The position numbers were made by a program, and so were the translations under genes. The notes beneath the pieces are model-generated. The model saw only the letters and a program-made list of their open reading frames with translations, made no database searches and was not told where the DNA came from. A stretch of 51,820 nucleotides of DNA from Armatimonadota bacterium (GTDB taxonomy: Bacteria > Armatimonadota > JADLDR01), in NCBI GenBank assembly GCA_020846535.1, contig JADLDR010000065.1, positions 1 to 51,820 on the forward strand. The letters run 5' to 3'. Positions within the stretch are counted from its first letter, which is position 1, and each line of letters starts with the position of its first letter. Of the stretch, positions 17,019-24,786 are shown one piece after another.

Positions 17019-18218
17019 CTAAATCCCCTCGCCTTGCCGCTCGTCTGCCCCTACATCCGCTGGTTTCCCCCGCTTCTCGCCGTCGATATCCTCACGCGCC
17101 GATGGCAGCGGAACGGCTTTCTTCAGTGCGCCGGCAGCCTTTGCGGTCAGGTGGAGGTCGCCGTTTAGAGGGTCGACAAAATAGCCTTCCAGCGGCCCGG
17201 CGACATTGCCTCTCAGCGCGGCTTCGCCCTCCCCTTCGATCCGCCCTCGAACCAGGTTGTTCGCCAGGTCGAGGCGGCTGATTTTCCGGAAATAGTGGAT
17301 GCCCAGACCGTTCGGGTCGGGACAGTAGACTGTGTTGTGATAGACCTTGACGTTATCGAGCCAGACCAGTTCGATCCCTTTGCCTGCGCCTGCAGTGATG
17401 AAATTGTTGCGAATGATGCCGTCATAGTTGTGCAGCGTGCCCGGAACGTAATTCGTCGGCTCGGAAGGGTTTCCGAAGGCGATGCTCCGGTCGCAGCCGA
17501 TGAAGGTGTTTCGCTCCACCAGCACATTCCGGCTCTGGTTCCAGATGAAGACGGCTCCCCGGCCCCCGCCGTTGGCCCCTTTGATGTTTTTGAAGGTATT
17601 ATCCGCAAATGTCCAGTCTTTCAGGAACATCATATCGATGGCGGAGACATAATCGCCCTCGAACAGCCATCTCCGGTCGGGGATGCGGGTGTTCTCGAAA
17701 CGGCAGTAGCGGACAAGGCCCCCTTCCATAGGCTTCCGGTCATCGGTGGCCGTCCCTTTGATATGGCGGGTGGCGATATCGCGAAAGATGCAGCGCGTCA
17801 CGGTGATGCGCCTGGGGTTCATCAGCCCCTTCACCCCTTCGATCTTGATCCCGTAGGAATGGGCCTCCATAAAGGTCAGATAGCCAACTGCGATATCCTC
17901 CGATCCCCGGATCACCAGGATATCCTCCGGCTTGCCCCCCGTCCAGCCTCCGCCCTTCAATACGGTTTTGCCGGGGTCCTCCGATTCGCCCCGGAGGGTG
18001 ATATGCTTCTTCCCCTCCACCCATAAAGGCGACCCCAGCCGGTATTCCCCGTCCCGTATCAGGATGGTATCCCCATCCCGCGCCTCCCGGACCGCCTGCG
18101 CCAGCTTCTGCGCCGAGTCCACCTGCACCGTACGCCCATCCCGCGCCGGCAGCGAAGACGGCAGCCCGCCTACCGCCGCCAAAACGACCGAAATACCGAG
18201 CGCCGTCCAATCCATCAT
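17019..18218 (-). CDS. Secreted right-handed beta-helix protein (pectate-lyase-like fold)
   Basis: A 399-residue exported protein: signal peptide about residues 5-25 (LGISVVLAAVGGLPSSLPA). The opening DGDTILIRDGEYRLG and WVEGKKHITLRGES are typical of chondroitinase-B/PL6-like beta-helices. Repeated short strands follow, with Asn-rich turns (NTFKNIKGANGGG, ERNTFIGCDRS, RNNFITAGAGKG). The end, ADVGADE, is a common finish for these proteins. It is likely a polysaccharide lyase or a polysaccharide-binding/hydrolysing surface enzyme; no catalytic residues are assigned. ATG 18218 follows AAAGGA and gives a proper signal peptide; the longer frame up to 18347 would run through a palindromic repeat. 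Confidence 0.8.
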   Translation of the reverse strand: MMDWTALGISVVLAAVGGLPSSLPARDGRTVQVDSAQKLAQAVREARDGDTILIRDGEYRLGSPLWVEGKKHITLRGESEDPGKTVLKGGGWTGGKPEDILVIRGSEDIAVGYLTFMEAHSYGIKIEGVKGLMNPRRITVTRCIFRDIATRHIKGTATDDRKPMEGGLVRYCRFENTRIPDRRWLFEGDYVSAIDMMFLKDWTFADNTFKNIKGANGGGRGAVFIWNQSRNVLVERNTFIGCDRSIAFGNPSEPTNYVPGTLHNYDGIIRNNFITAGAGKGIELVWLDNVKVYHNTVYCPDPNGLGIHYFRKISRLDLANNLVRGRIEGEGEAALRGNVAGPLEGYFVDPLNGDLHLTAKAAGALKKAVPLPSAREDIDGEKRGKPADVGADERQGEGI

Positions 18219-18239
18219 GATTATCCTTTCATCATCGAT

Positions 18240-18352
18240 GTAGTCTGCGAGGAGTTTAACGACGCGGCAATCTCCAACGTCACAAAGGCACGACAAGGCT
18301 CTATCCATAGCGCTGCCCTGGGATTGCCACGGGCTTCGCCCTCGCAATGACA
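18240..18352. repeat. Dispersed palindromic repeat (copy C)
   Basis: A diverged copy: TAGTCTGCGAGGAGTTT at one end, CTCGCAATGACA at the other, with inner GGCAATCTCC and GGGATTGCC arms and the shared ACGACAAGGCTCT core. It lies between two divergent gene starts (beta-helix protein and ADP-ribosylglycohydrolase). The ends are no longer perfectly complementary. Confidence 0.7.
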
Positions 18353-18468
18353 GCGACCGCGCAAGAGTCTTGACATCAATTCAAACCGCGTCTTCCATTC
18401 TCCACAGGATTCCACATCCCTTTTAACGAACCTGTAAAGGCAAATTACGGCTCAAGGAGGTTCCTGAT

Positions 18469-19821
18469 ATGAAGCATGTATGGCTCTACCCCAGCAAAAC
18501 CGATATCGAAACCGAACGCAGGCAGTGCGAGGAGGAGGGGCGCGACCTCTCTTCCGTAATGGACGAATTCGACCGGGTGATGTCTCTGGACCTGGAAGAC
18601 CGGAAGAACTGGCCTGCGGCGGAAAGCCTGCTCGATCAAACGATCCGCCTGCCCATCCGGGACGACTACCAGTTCGAGGAGCCTTCCGACCTGGAGGGCA
18701 TCAGGGCGGCCCGCCACCGGACCGACCTCCCCGAGCTTCCCCCGCTGGCCCTAACCGACGCGCAGTTGGAGGATAAAGTCTACGGCGCGTGGGCGGGCCG
18801 GTGCGCCGGATGCCTCCTCGGAAAGCCCGTGGAAGGCGTTCCGACAGGCGATATGTGGCCCGCCCTGCAGGCCCTTGGCCGCTGGCCTCTCTCCGACTAT
18901 TTCCGCTCCTCAGACGCCACCCTCGAAATCCGCCGGAAGTACCCCCGCATCTACGATTCCGGGCAGAACGCCGACCGGGTGGCCTATATGCCCGAAGACG
19001 ATGACACCAACTACACCACCACCGGCCTGGCGATCCTCAAACGCTTCGGCCCCGATTTCACTCCCGCCGATGTGGCGCATTTCTGGCTTTCGGATATCCC
19101 CATCCTCCACACCTGCACCGCCGAACGGGTGGCCTACCGCAACCTCTGCCTGCTGATCCCTCCCCCGGAGTCTGCCTCTTTCCGCAACCCTTATAGGGAA
19201 TGGATCGGGGCGCAGATTCGCGCCGACTTCTGGGGCTATGCCAACCCCGGCGATCCCGAACGGGCCGCTGAGTTCGCCTGGCGCGATGCCTCCATCAGCC
19301 ATGTCAAGAACGGAATCTACGGCGAAATGTGGGCTGCCGCCATGATCGCCGCCGCATTCGTCACCGATGATCCCGGTATCATCATCCGCGCAGGGTTGGC
19401 CGAAATCCCCCGAAACTGTCGCCTGGCGAAAGCGATTCACGAGGTTCTCGGCTGGCATCGCGAGGGCATCGAATACGACGCCGCCGTTCGGAAGCTTCAC
19501 GAAACCTGGAACCAGCATCGCGCCCATGACTGGTGCCATACCATCTCCAACGCTATCATCGTTGCCATCGGCCTCCTGTGGGGCGAAGGCGATTTCGGCC
19601 AGAGCGTCTGCCGCGCCGTCCAGCCCTGCTTCGACACCGACTGCAACGGCGCGACCGTAGGATCCATCGCAGGCGTCCTGAGCGGCCGCAAAGCCATCCC
19701 CGCCCGCTGGATCGATCTCATCAACGACACCCTCCACACCGGGGTCACCGGCTACCACGCCGTCCGCCTCTCCGAAATCACCAAAGACAGCCTGGCGCTG
19801 ATCGAGAAGGTTAGAGGGTGA
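18469..19821 (+). CDS. ADP-ribosylglycohydrolase family protein
   Basis: A 450-residue protein of the ADP-ribosylglycohydrolase (DraG/ARH) superfamily, which removes ADP-ribose from proteins or small molecules using two Mg2+ ions. Metal-binding motifs are EDDDTNYT (Asp177-Asp179) and FDTDCNGATVGS (Asp389, Asp391). The family entry signature DKVYGAWAGRCAGCLLGKPVEG begins near residue 104. The first 100 residues precede the usual domain start and are unassigned. Relatives are often found in sugar-catabolism clusters, acting on unknown glycosides, which fits this region. AAGGAGG is well placed before the ATG. Confidence 0.88.
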   Translation: MKHVWLYPSKTDIETERRQCEEEGRDLSSVMDEFDRVMSLDLEDRKNWPAAESLLDQTIRLPIRDDYQFEEPSDLEGIRAARHRTDLPELPPLALTDAQLEDKVYGAWAGRCAGCLLGKPVEGVPTGDMWPALQALGRWPLSDYFRSSDATLEIRRKYPRIYDSGQNADRVAYMPEDDDTNYTTTGLAILKRFGPDFTPADVAHFWLSDIPILHTCTAERVAYRNLCLLIPPPESASFRNPYREWIGAQIRADFWGYANPGDPERAAEFAWRDASISHVKNGIYGEMWAAAMIAAAFVTDDPGIIIRAGLAEIPRNCRLAKAIHEVLGWHREGIEYDAAVRKLHETWNQHRAHDWCHTISNAIIVAIGLLWGEGDFGQSVCRAVQPCFDTDCNGATVGSIAGVLSGRKAIPARWIDLINDTLHTGVTGYHAVRLSEITKDSLALIEKVRG

Positions 19822-20034
19822 AGGGCTGTATGGAGAGGTTGCAAGGGCAGCCCCTTGCTAAAGAGAGGTATAGACAGTGCGTTCTCTTGGCAAATTGCTC
19901 CAATCCCCCCAAGGCCGGCTCCACCGCCGAAGTCCGGCAGGGGGCTGGGGGCCGGTTGGCTCTGGATCTCGGCAGGAATTCCTCCTTCACCCTCCGAATA
20001 TACCCTCCAACCCTTGCCTGAAAGGAGCCTCCCG

Positions 20035-20862
20035 GTGCGTTGCCTGCTGGTTTTCTGCTGCCTGTATCTGTTTTACTCCCGCGAAAAAGCCTCGGCAGGC
20101 CCGGCCTGGCAGGAGCCGGTGGACGTAGCTTTCAAGGCGAGGGCGGACGGCTCGATGCAGAGGTATGTCCTCCTGCTGCCCGAAGATTTCCGCAAAGGCC
20201 GGGAATATCACCTGTTGATCGCCCTCCACGGCCACGGCTCGGATAGGTGGCAGTATGTGCGAGAGGAGCGCGGGGAATGCCGGGGGGTAAGGGATGTGGC
20301 GGCCCGATACGGCATGATTTTGGTCTCGCCCGACTACCGGGCTAAAACCTCCTGGATGGGGCCCAAGGCGGAGGCCGACGTGCGGCAGATCATCGGAGCG
20401 ATGCGCCGCCAATACCGCATCGGGAAGCTTTTCCTGGCAGGTGGCTCGATGGGCGGCTCCTCGGCCCTCACGTTCGCCGCCCTGTACCCTCGTCTGGTGG
20501 ACGGCGTTTCCGCTCAGAATCCCATCGCCAACCATCTGGAGTATGAGGGTTTTCAGGAGGCCATCGCCGAATCGTTCGGAGGGGGAAAGGCGCATATCCC
20601 TCTGGAATACAAGAAGCGCAGCGCCGAATACTGGCCCGAGCGCCTGACGATGCCGGTTGCCATCACCACCGGCGGGCGGGATGAAGCGGTCCCGCCCGGA
20701 AGCGCCCTCCGGCTGGCCGCCGTCCTGAAGGCCATCGGGCGGAAGGCGTTCCTCATCCACCGCCCGGAGGAGGGCCACCAGACAGGCTATGAAGATACGG
20801 TCGCGGCTCTGGAATTTGTCGTCAGGGCCGCGCTCAATGATAAGGAGGCAGCCTTGAAATGA
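20035..20862 (+). CDS. Secreted alpha/beta hydrolase (esterase-like)
   Basis: A 275-residue alpha/beta-hydrolase. Counting from GTG 20035, the nucleophile is Ser138 in AGGSMGGSS, with candidate acid Asp216 (GGRDEAVPP) and His248 (EEGHQTGY). LLIALHGHGSD supplies the oxyanion region. A short hydrophobic leader (CLLVFCCLYLFYS) suggests export. I chose GTG 20035 for AAAGGAG eight bases upstream; the frame is open back to 19855, but that part is C/G-rich spacer with no start signal. It overlaps the next gene by four bases (ATGA), starting an operon through 22870. It probably hydrolyses an ester, such as an acetylated sugar; the substrate is unknown. Confidence 0.82.
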   Translation: MRCLLVFCCLYLFYSREKASAGPAWQEPVDVAFKARADGSMQRYVLLLPEDFRKGREYHLLIALHGHGSDRWQYVREERGECRGVRDVAARYGMILVSPDYRAKTSWMGPKAEADVRQIIGAMRRQYRIGKLFLAGGSMGGSSALTFAALYPRLVDGVSAQNPIANHLEYEGFQEAIAESFGGGKAHIPLEYKKRSAEYWPERLTMPVAITTGGRDEAVPPGSALRLAAVLKAIGRKAFLIHRPEEGHQTGYEDTVAALEFVVRAALNDKEAALK

Positions 20863-21842
20863 AGAAACGAACCCTGGGACGCACCGGGCTTGAGGTGAGC
20901 GAGATCGCTCTCGGGGGCCTGTTCGTGTCCTGCGTCGGCGGGGAGCCGGGCCGAAGCATCCGGGCCGTCCGGCGGGCTGTGGAACTCGGCGTCAATTACA
21001 TCGACACCGCACCGACCTATGCGGACAGCGAAATCGTCATCGGAAAGGCGCTGGAGGACATCGACGCACCCCTGATCCTCTCCACGAAGCTGGGCGGAAG
21101 GCCCGATCCTTTCGACCCCAGGGACAAAAGCGCCCTCCGCCGTTCCTTTGAAGAAAGCCTGAAGAACCTCAAGCGCGACCGTATCGACATCCTGATGATC
21201 CACGAACCGGACAGGCCGGGCCAGTACGACTGGTGGGAGACCAGCAACCCCTACACCGGCCCCGCACTTGAGATTCTGGACGAATTGAAGGCCGAAGGGC
21301 TGATCCGCTTCACCGGGTTGGGCGGCACCACGGCCTATGAGATCGTGCCGATCATGGAGACAGGCCGGTTCGATGTGGTGCTGACCGCTTTCAACTACAG
21401 CCTGCTCTGGCGCGAGGCCGCCATCGAGGTCATCCCGGCTGTCGCCCGCCTGAATATGGGCCTGATCGTCGGCTCTCCGCTCCAGCAGGGCGCACTCTCA
21501 CGCCGCTTCGATGAGGAGGTGCAGCGCGGAGCGCCCTGGCTGAGTTCGCCCCGTAGGGAGCAGTGCAAAAAGCTTTACGCCCTGCTGGACGAGTGCGGGA
21601 TGCCTCTGCCGGAGATGGCTCTCCGGTTCGTACTCTCCAACCAGGCGGTCTCCTGCGCCCTGAGCGGGGCGCGTTCTGAGGAGGAAATCGAACAGAACGC
21701 CGCCTCCGCCGCCCGAGGCCCCCTGCCTGAAGACCTGCTGGAGCGCCTCGACGAGATCGCCCGCATGGTTCCTTTCCGCCCCTTCGAGGAACCGTTCGGC
21801 CTGCCGTTCGGAGGGGCCTACAAGGGGCCGGGGAGGGGATGA
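20859..21842 (+). CDS. Aldo/keto reductase (327 aa)
   Basis: A second aldo/keto reductase, only distantly like the one at 15802. Tetrad residues are Asp49 and Tyr54 (YIDTAPTYADS), Lys77 (LSTKLGG) and His115 (LMIHEPD). It resembles the L-fucose/D-threo-aldose dehydrogenase-like branch, so sugar oxidation is plausible but not shown. It overlaps both neighbours by ATGA, so translation is coupled with the hydrolase and the dehydrogenase. Confidence 0.9.
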   Translation: MKKRTLGRTGLEVSEIALGGLFVSCVGGEPGRSIRAVRRAVELGVNYIDTAPTYADSEIVIGKALEDIDAPLILSTKLGGRPDPFDPRDKSALRRSFEESLKNLKRDRIDILMIHEPDRPGQYDWWETSNPYTGPALEILDELKAEGLIRFTGLGGTTAYEIVPIMETGRFDVVLTAFNYSLLWREAAIEVIPAVARLNMGLIVGSPLQQGALSRRFDEEVQRGAPWLSSPRREQCKKLYALLDECGMPLPEMALRFVLSNQAVSCALSGARSEEEIEQNAASAARGPLPEDLLERLDEIARMVPFRPFEEPFGLPFGGAYKGPGRG

Positions 21843-22870
21843 TGAAAGCCGCTGTCGTCAAGGAACCGGGCGATCTGGCCGTTCAGGAGATCCCCCGGCC
21901 CGAAATCGGGGAATACGATATCCTGTGCCAGATGCTCTACGGGGCCACCTGCACCGGAACGGACCGCCACCTGATCCGCGGCTCCTTCCCCTACGGCTGC
22001 GCCTATCCCGTCATATTGGGCCATGAGAGCATCGGCCAGGCGGTGGCCTGCGGGGGCAGAGTGCGCCACTTCCGGGAGGGCGACCTTGTCACCCGCGTGA
22101 GCGCCCTACCGGTTCCCGCCATCGGGCTGGGGGTGTCCTGGGGCGGGTTCGCGGAATACGGGGTCGCCCGCGACCACTGGGCGATGCGGGCCGACGGCCT
22201 GCCCGCCTTCGAGTGGGGGGCCTTTCGTGTCAATCAACCGCTTCCCTCCCATTTCGACCCGCTGGACGCGACCATGATCATCACCTGGCGGGAGACCCTC
22301 AGCTACATCACCCGCCTGGGCGTCCAGCCGGGCAGCCGCATCCTCATCTTCGGGAGCGGAGCCAACGGCCTGTCCTTTGCCAACCATGCCGCCAACGCGG
22401 GCGCGGAGGCTGTCTGCATGGCAGGCTCCTTCTCCAGACAGGAAGCGGCCCTCCAGGTAGGAGCGACCGCTTTCGCCGACTACAAAACCGCCTCCGCCGG
22501 GCAGCTTGCCGCCCTGTCGCCCGGGGGATTCGACATCATCATCGATGCCACCGGCAGGAACGGCAACGCCGACCTCTACATGCCCCTTTTGAAGCCGGGC
22601 GGCACTCTGGGGGTTTACGGCATCGACGATCTGCGCTCCTATGTCCTGAACCCGAACCTCGCCAGGGGCGGCTTCACCTTCTTCAACGGCGGCTATGACG
22701 AGGAGGAAACCCATGCCCGCGTGGTGGACGCCATCCGGACGCGCCGCCTGCGGGCCGGGGACTACCTGGACAGGCGGGCCGTCTGGGATCTGGAGGATAT
22801 CGGCGAGGCGTTTCGGGCGCTGGAGGAGAGGCGGTTCATCAAGGCGGTAATCCGGCTCTCCGGCGAGTGA
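21839..22870 (+). CDS. Zinc-type medium-chain dehydrogenase
   Basis: A 343-residue medium-chain dehydrogenase/reductase (alcohol or polyol dehydrogenase type). Catalytic-zinc ligands are suggested by Cys38 (ATCTGTD) and His62-Glu63 (LGHES). The Rossmann NAD(P)-binding turn is IFGSGANGLSF near residue 175. The four-Cys structural-zinc lobe is not evident. It overlaps the reductase stop, forming a three-gene oxidoreductase/hydrolase operon that probably handles a sugar or derivative. ATG 21839 and ATG 21842 are equally possible starts. Confidence 0.88.
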   Translation: MMKAAVVKEPGDLAVQEIPRPEIGEYDILCQMLYGATCTGTDRHLIRGSFPYGCAYPVILGHESIGQAVACGGRVRHFREGDLVTRVSALPVPAIGLGVSWGGFAEYGVARDHWAMRADGLPAFEWGAFRVNQPLPSHFDPLDATMIITWRETLSYITRLGVQPGSRILIFGSGANGLSFANHAANAGAEAVCMAGSFSRQEAALQVGATAFADYKTASAGQLAALSPGGFDIIIDATGRNGNADLYMPLLKPGGTLGVYGIDDLRSYVLNPNLARGGFTFFNGGYDEEETHARVVDAIRTRRLRAGDYLDRRAVWDLEDIGEAFRALEERRFIKAVIRLSGE

Positions 22871-22894
22871 GCTTCGGGAAAGAGGCCAGAAATC

Positions 22895-24491
22895 ATGAAT
22901 ATCCTGGCAATCGGGGCGCATCCCGATGATATGGAGTTTCTCTGCGGCGGCTGGCCGGTTCCTTTCGATGGACCGCTCCCCAAAGCCAGAGCGCGGAAGG
23001 GGAACTCTTCATCCGCATCCGGGGCGCGGAACAGGCCGGGGCGAATGCTCAGTCGCTACACCTGGAACTGCCCGCCGAGACCGCTGACGGCGCAAAAGGA
23101 ACCGTGCGGCGAACCGACCGGATTCTCTGGCACTCTGGCGCAGTCTCCGACCCCACGGTTTCGCTGCCCTTCCGCATGGGGGCCGGTCAGTCCGGGCCGA
23201 CCCTGCACGGCTCCTGGCGCAGCTTCTCCGAACCGGCGCTCCATGTCCGGGAGCGGCCCGCCGCGTTCTGGTATGCGAACCGCCTTGAAAGCATCGAGGC
23301 CGTCGCGGCTTGGGCTGAGGATCATCCCGAGGCCGTCCGAGAGAATGCCCTGAAGGTGGACGCGCCCCTGGCCGACCACTGCGGGGGCCGGGACCTGGAT
23401 CACCTGCTGGCCCTCACCCTCCATTCCGCCAACACCTGGCTGGCGCGAGACCCCCGGACAGGCAGGCCGCACTTCACCGTCTGGGAGGGCGGCTGCTATT
23501 TCCACAGCGCGGTGGATGTGGAATATACCCAGGCCCCCTTTCTACCTGGCTGTCTGGCCGGAACTTCAGGTTCTCGAACTAAACCAGTGGTGCGAATACG
23601 CCCTGTCCGGCGAGGAGCCCCTGGGGTCGTCAGGCGTGAACACGCTCTTTCTCTGCCACGATATGGGCAAAAAGGCGTACTGTCACCGCCAGGCATACCC
23701 GCACCACATAGAAGTGGAGGAAAACACCAACTGGGTTTTGATGGTCTATGCCCACTGGCGGCGGACCGGCAGAGAGTCGGTTTTCCGGGAGCATACCGGC
23801 GTCCTGAAAGGTTTCCTGGACTACCTGCTTGCCAGCGACACCACCGGCAGCGGCATCCCCGACTGCGGAGTCGCCAACACCATTGAGACGCATCGCCTGC
23901 CGTGCAGTTCGGCAGAGAGCAGATGTGCCTGGCCGCCCTGGAGGTCGGTGCCGATATGCTGGACCGGGTCGGTTCTGCGGCGAACACCGCACTCTACCGC
24001 AAAGCGGCCCAGGCGATTCGCGGCGCGATAATAGAGGAACGGGGCTGGCTCGGCGACCATTACGCAACCCTGCTCGACGCTTCCGCCGGCAATGCCGAAG
24101 ACCCCTGGACCGGAGAGGTGATTACCGGCGAGATGCCGGGGTGGGATGCCGCGCGCATCTATACCGTCAACGGTCTGGCCCTCCTGGAGATGGTCGGGCG
24201 CAGTGTCGGGATCGATGAAGAAAAGATTCGTATCGACCTCCGGGGGGCGGCTGACCGCTGCCTGCGCTATTACGGCTGCGTCCATTCCGACTGCGACCCC
24301 GGCGAGGTCTCCGCATCCGTGAAGGAAGGGCTGGCCGGATCGGCTCTTCAGCCCAGCTGTATCGTCAGGTGACCGGCGTTCGCTCCGCGCATCCATTCAA
24401 GCCCGGCGTCTCCGGGCCGGTTCTTCTGGAGGCCGACTGGCTTCAGGGAACCGCGCCCAGGGTGATGGAGGATGGAACGATTTGCATATAA
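22895..24491 (+). pseudogene. Chimeric pseudogene: LmbE-type N-terminus joined to a broken glycosidase-like gene
   Basis: The first about 19 codons (MNILAIGAHPDDMEFLCGG) are the start of a PIG-L/LmbE deacetylase, with its HPDD zinc motif. That domain then stops abruptly. Sequence of a different protein follows in another frame (EGELFIRIRGAEQAG, DRILWHSGAV, YFHSAVDVEYTQAPF, HHIEVEENTNWVLMVYAHWRR, ALQPSC). Frame changes occur at about 22960, 23540 and 23895, with another near 24350 leading to GPVLLEADWLQGTAPRVMEDG and the stop at 24491. The second part looks like an (alpha/alpha)6-barrel glycoside hydrolase (GH52 or glutaminase/DUF4965-like); this assignment is tentative. Deletion of most of the lmbE-like gene and the start of the second gene, followed by decay, explains the structure. 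Confidence 0.75.
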
Positions 24492-24699
24492 CCGGGCAGG
24501 GTTTGCGCCTCCCGGTTTAGCAAAAAGGAGCCGTGATTCGATATATAGATAGCAAGCGCGAAAGCGGGCGCGAATCTCAACGAAAGGAAGGCGCTGTATG
24601 GCTTCGGTGTGCGTGAAAAAAACATGAAGAGCTTGTGCTGCGCCCCGGTGAGAGGCGGCTAAACCCGTTCGCGCCATATTGGCTCGATAGCGATCCCTC
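24492..24699. other. Non-coding stretch upstream of the rsgA terminator
   Basis: No convincing gene. A short hairpin (AACCGGG/CCCGGTT) spans 24490-24518. A GGCGCGAA/TTCGCGCC pair encloses about 110 bases, ending near 24674. Inside is AAAGGAAGG before ATGGCTTCGG (a nine-codon frame) and an ATG opening a twelve-codon frame (MKSLCCAPVRGG). It could be a small structured RNA ending at the terminator at 24700, an attenuator leader for rsgA, or simply decayed sequence. Confidence 0.3.
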
Positions 24700-24738
24700 G
24701 ACCGCAGGCACAGCACATTGCCTGCGGTTTTTCGTTTT
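24700..24738 (+). terminator. Rho-independent terminator upstream of rsgA
   Basis: A perfect 10-bp stem (ACCGCAGGCA 24700-24709 and TGCCTGCGGT 24718-24727), an eight-base loop, then TTTTTCGTTTTATT. It lies 49 bases before the chosen rsgA start, so it either ends an upstream transcript or acts as an attenuator. Confidence 0.8.
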
Positions 24739-24786
24739 ATTCGGGCATACCGCCCGCGCACGCGAAATGAAGAGGGACGCACACCA

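Noticed and set aside
19855..20034. Upstream extension of the alpha/beta hydrolase
   Set aside because: The sequence is C/G-rich spacer with low-complexity Pro-rich translation; GTG 20035 has the ribosome site and signal peptide.
24348..24782. Minus-strand frame of 144 codons near rsgA
   Set aside because: It covers pseudogene sequence and a terminator; no motif or ribosome site.
24718..24786. Upstream in-frame start for rsgA
   Set aside because: The segment contains the terminator hairpin and its translation is unlike RsgA.
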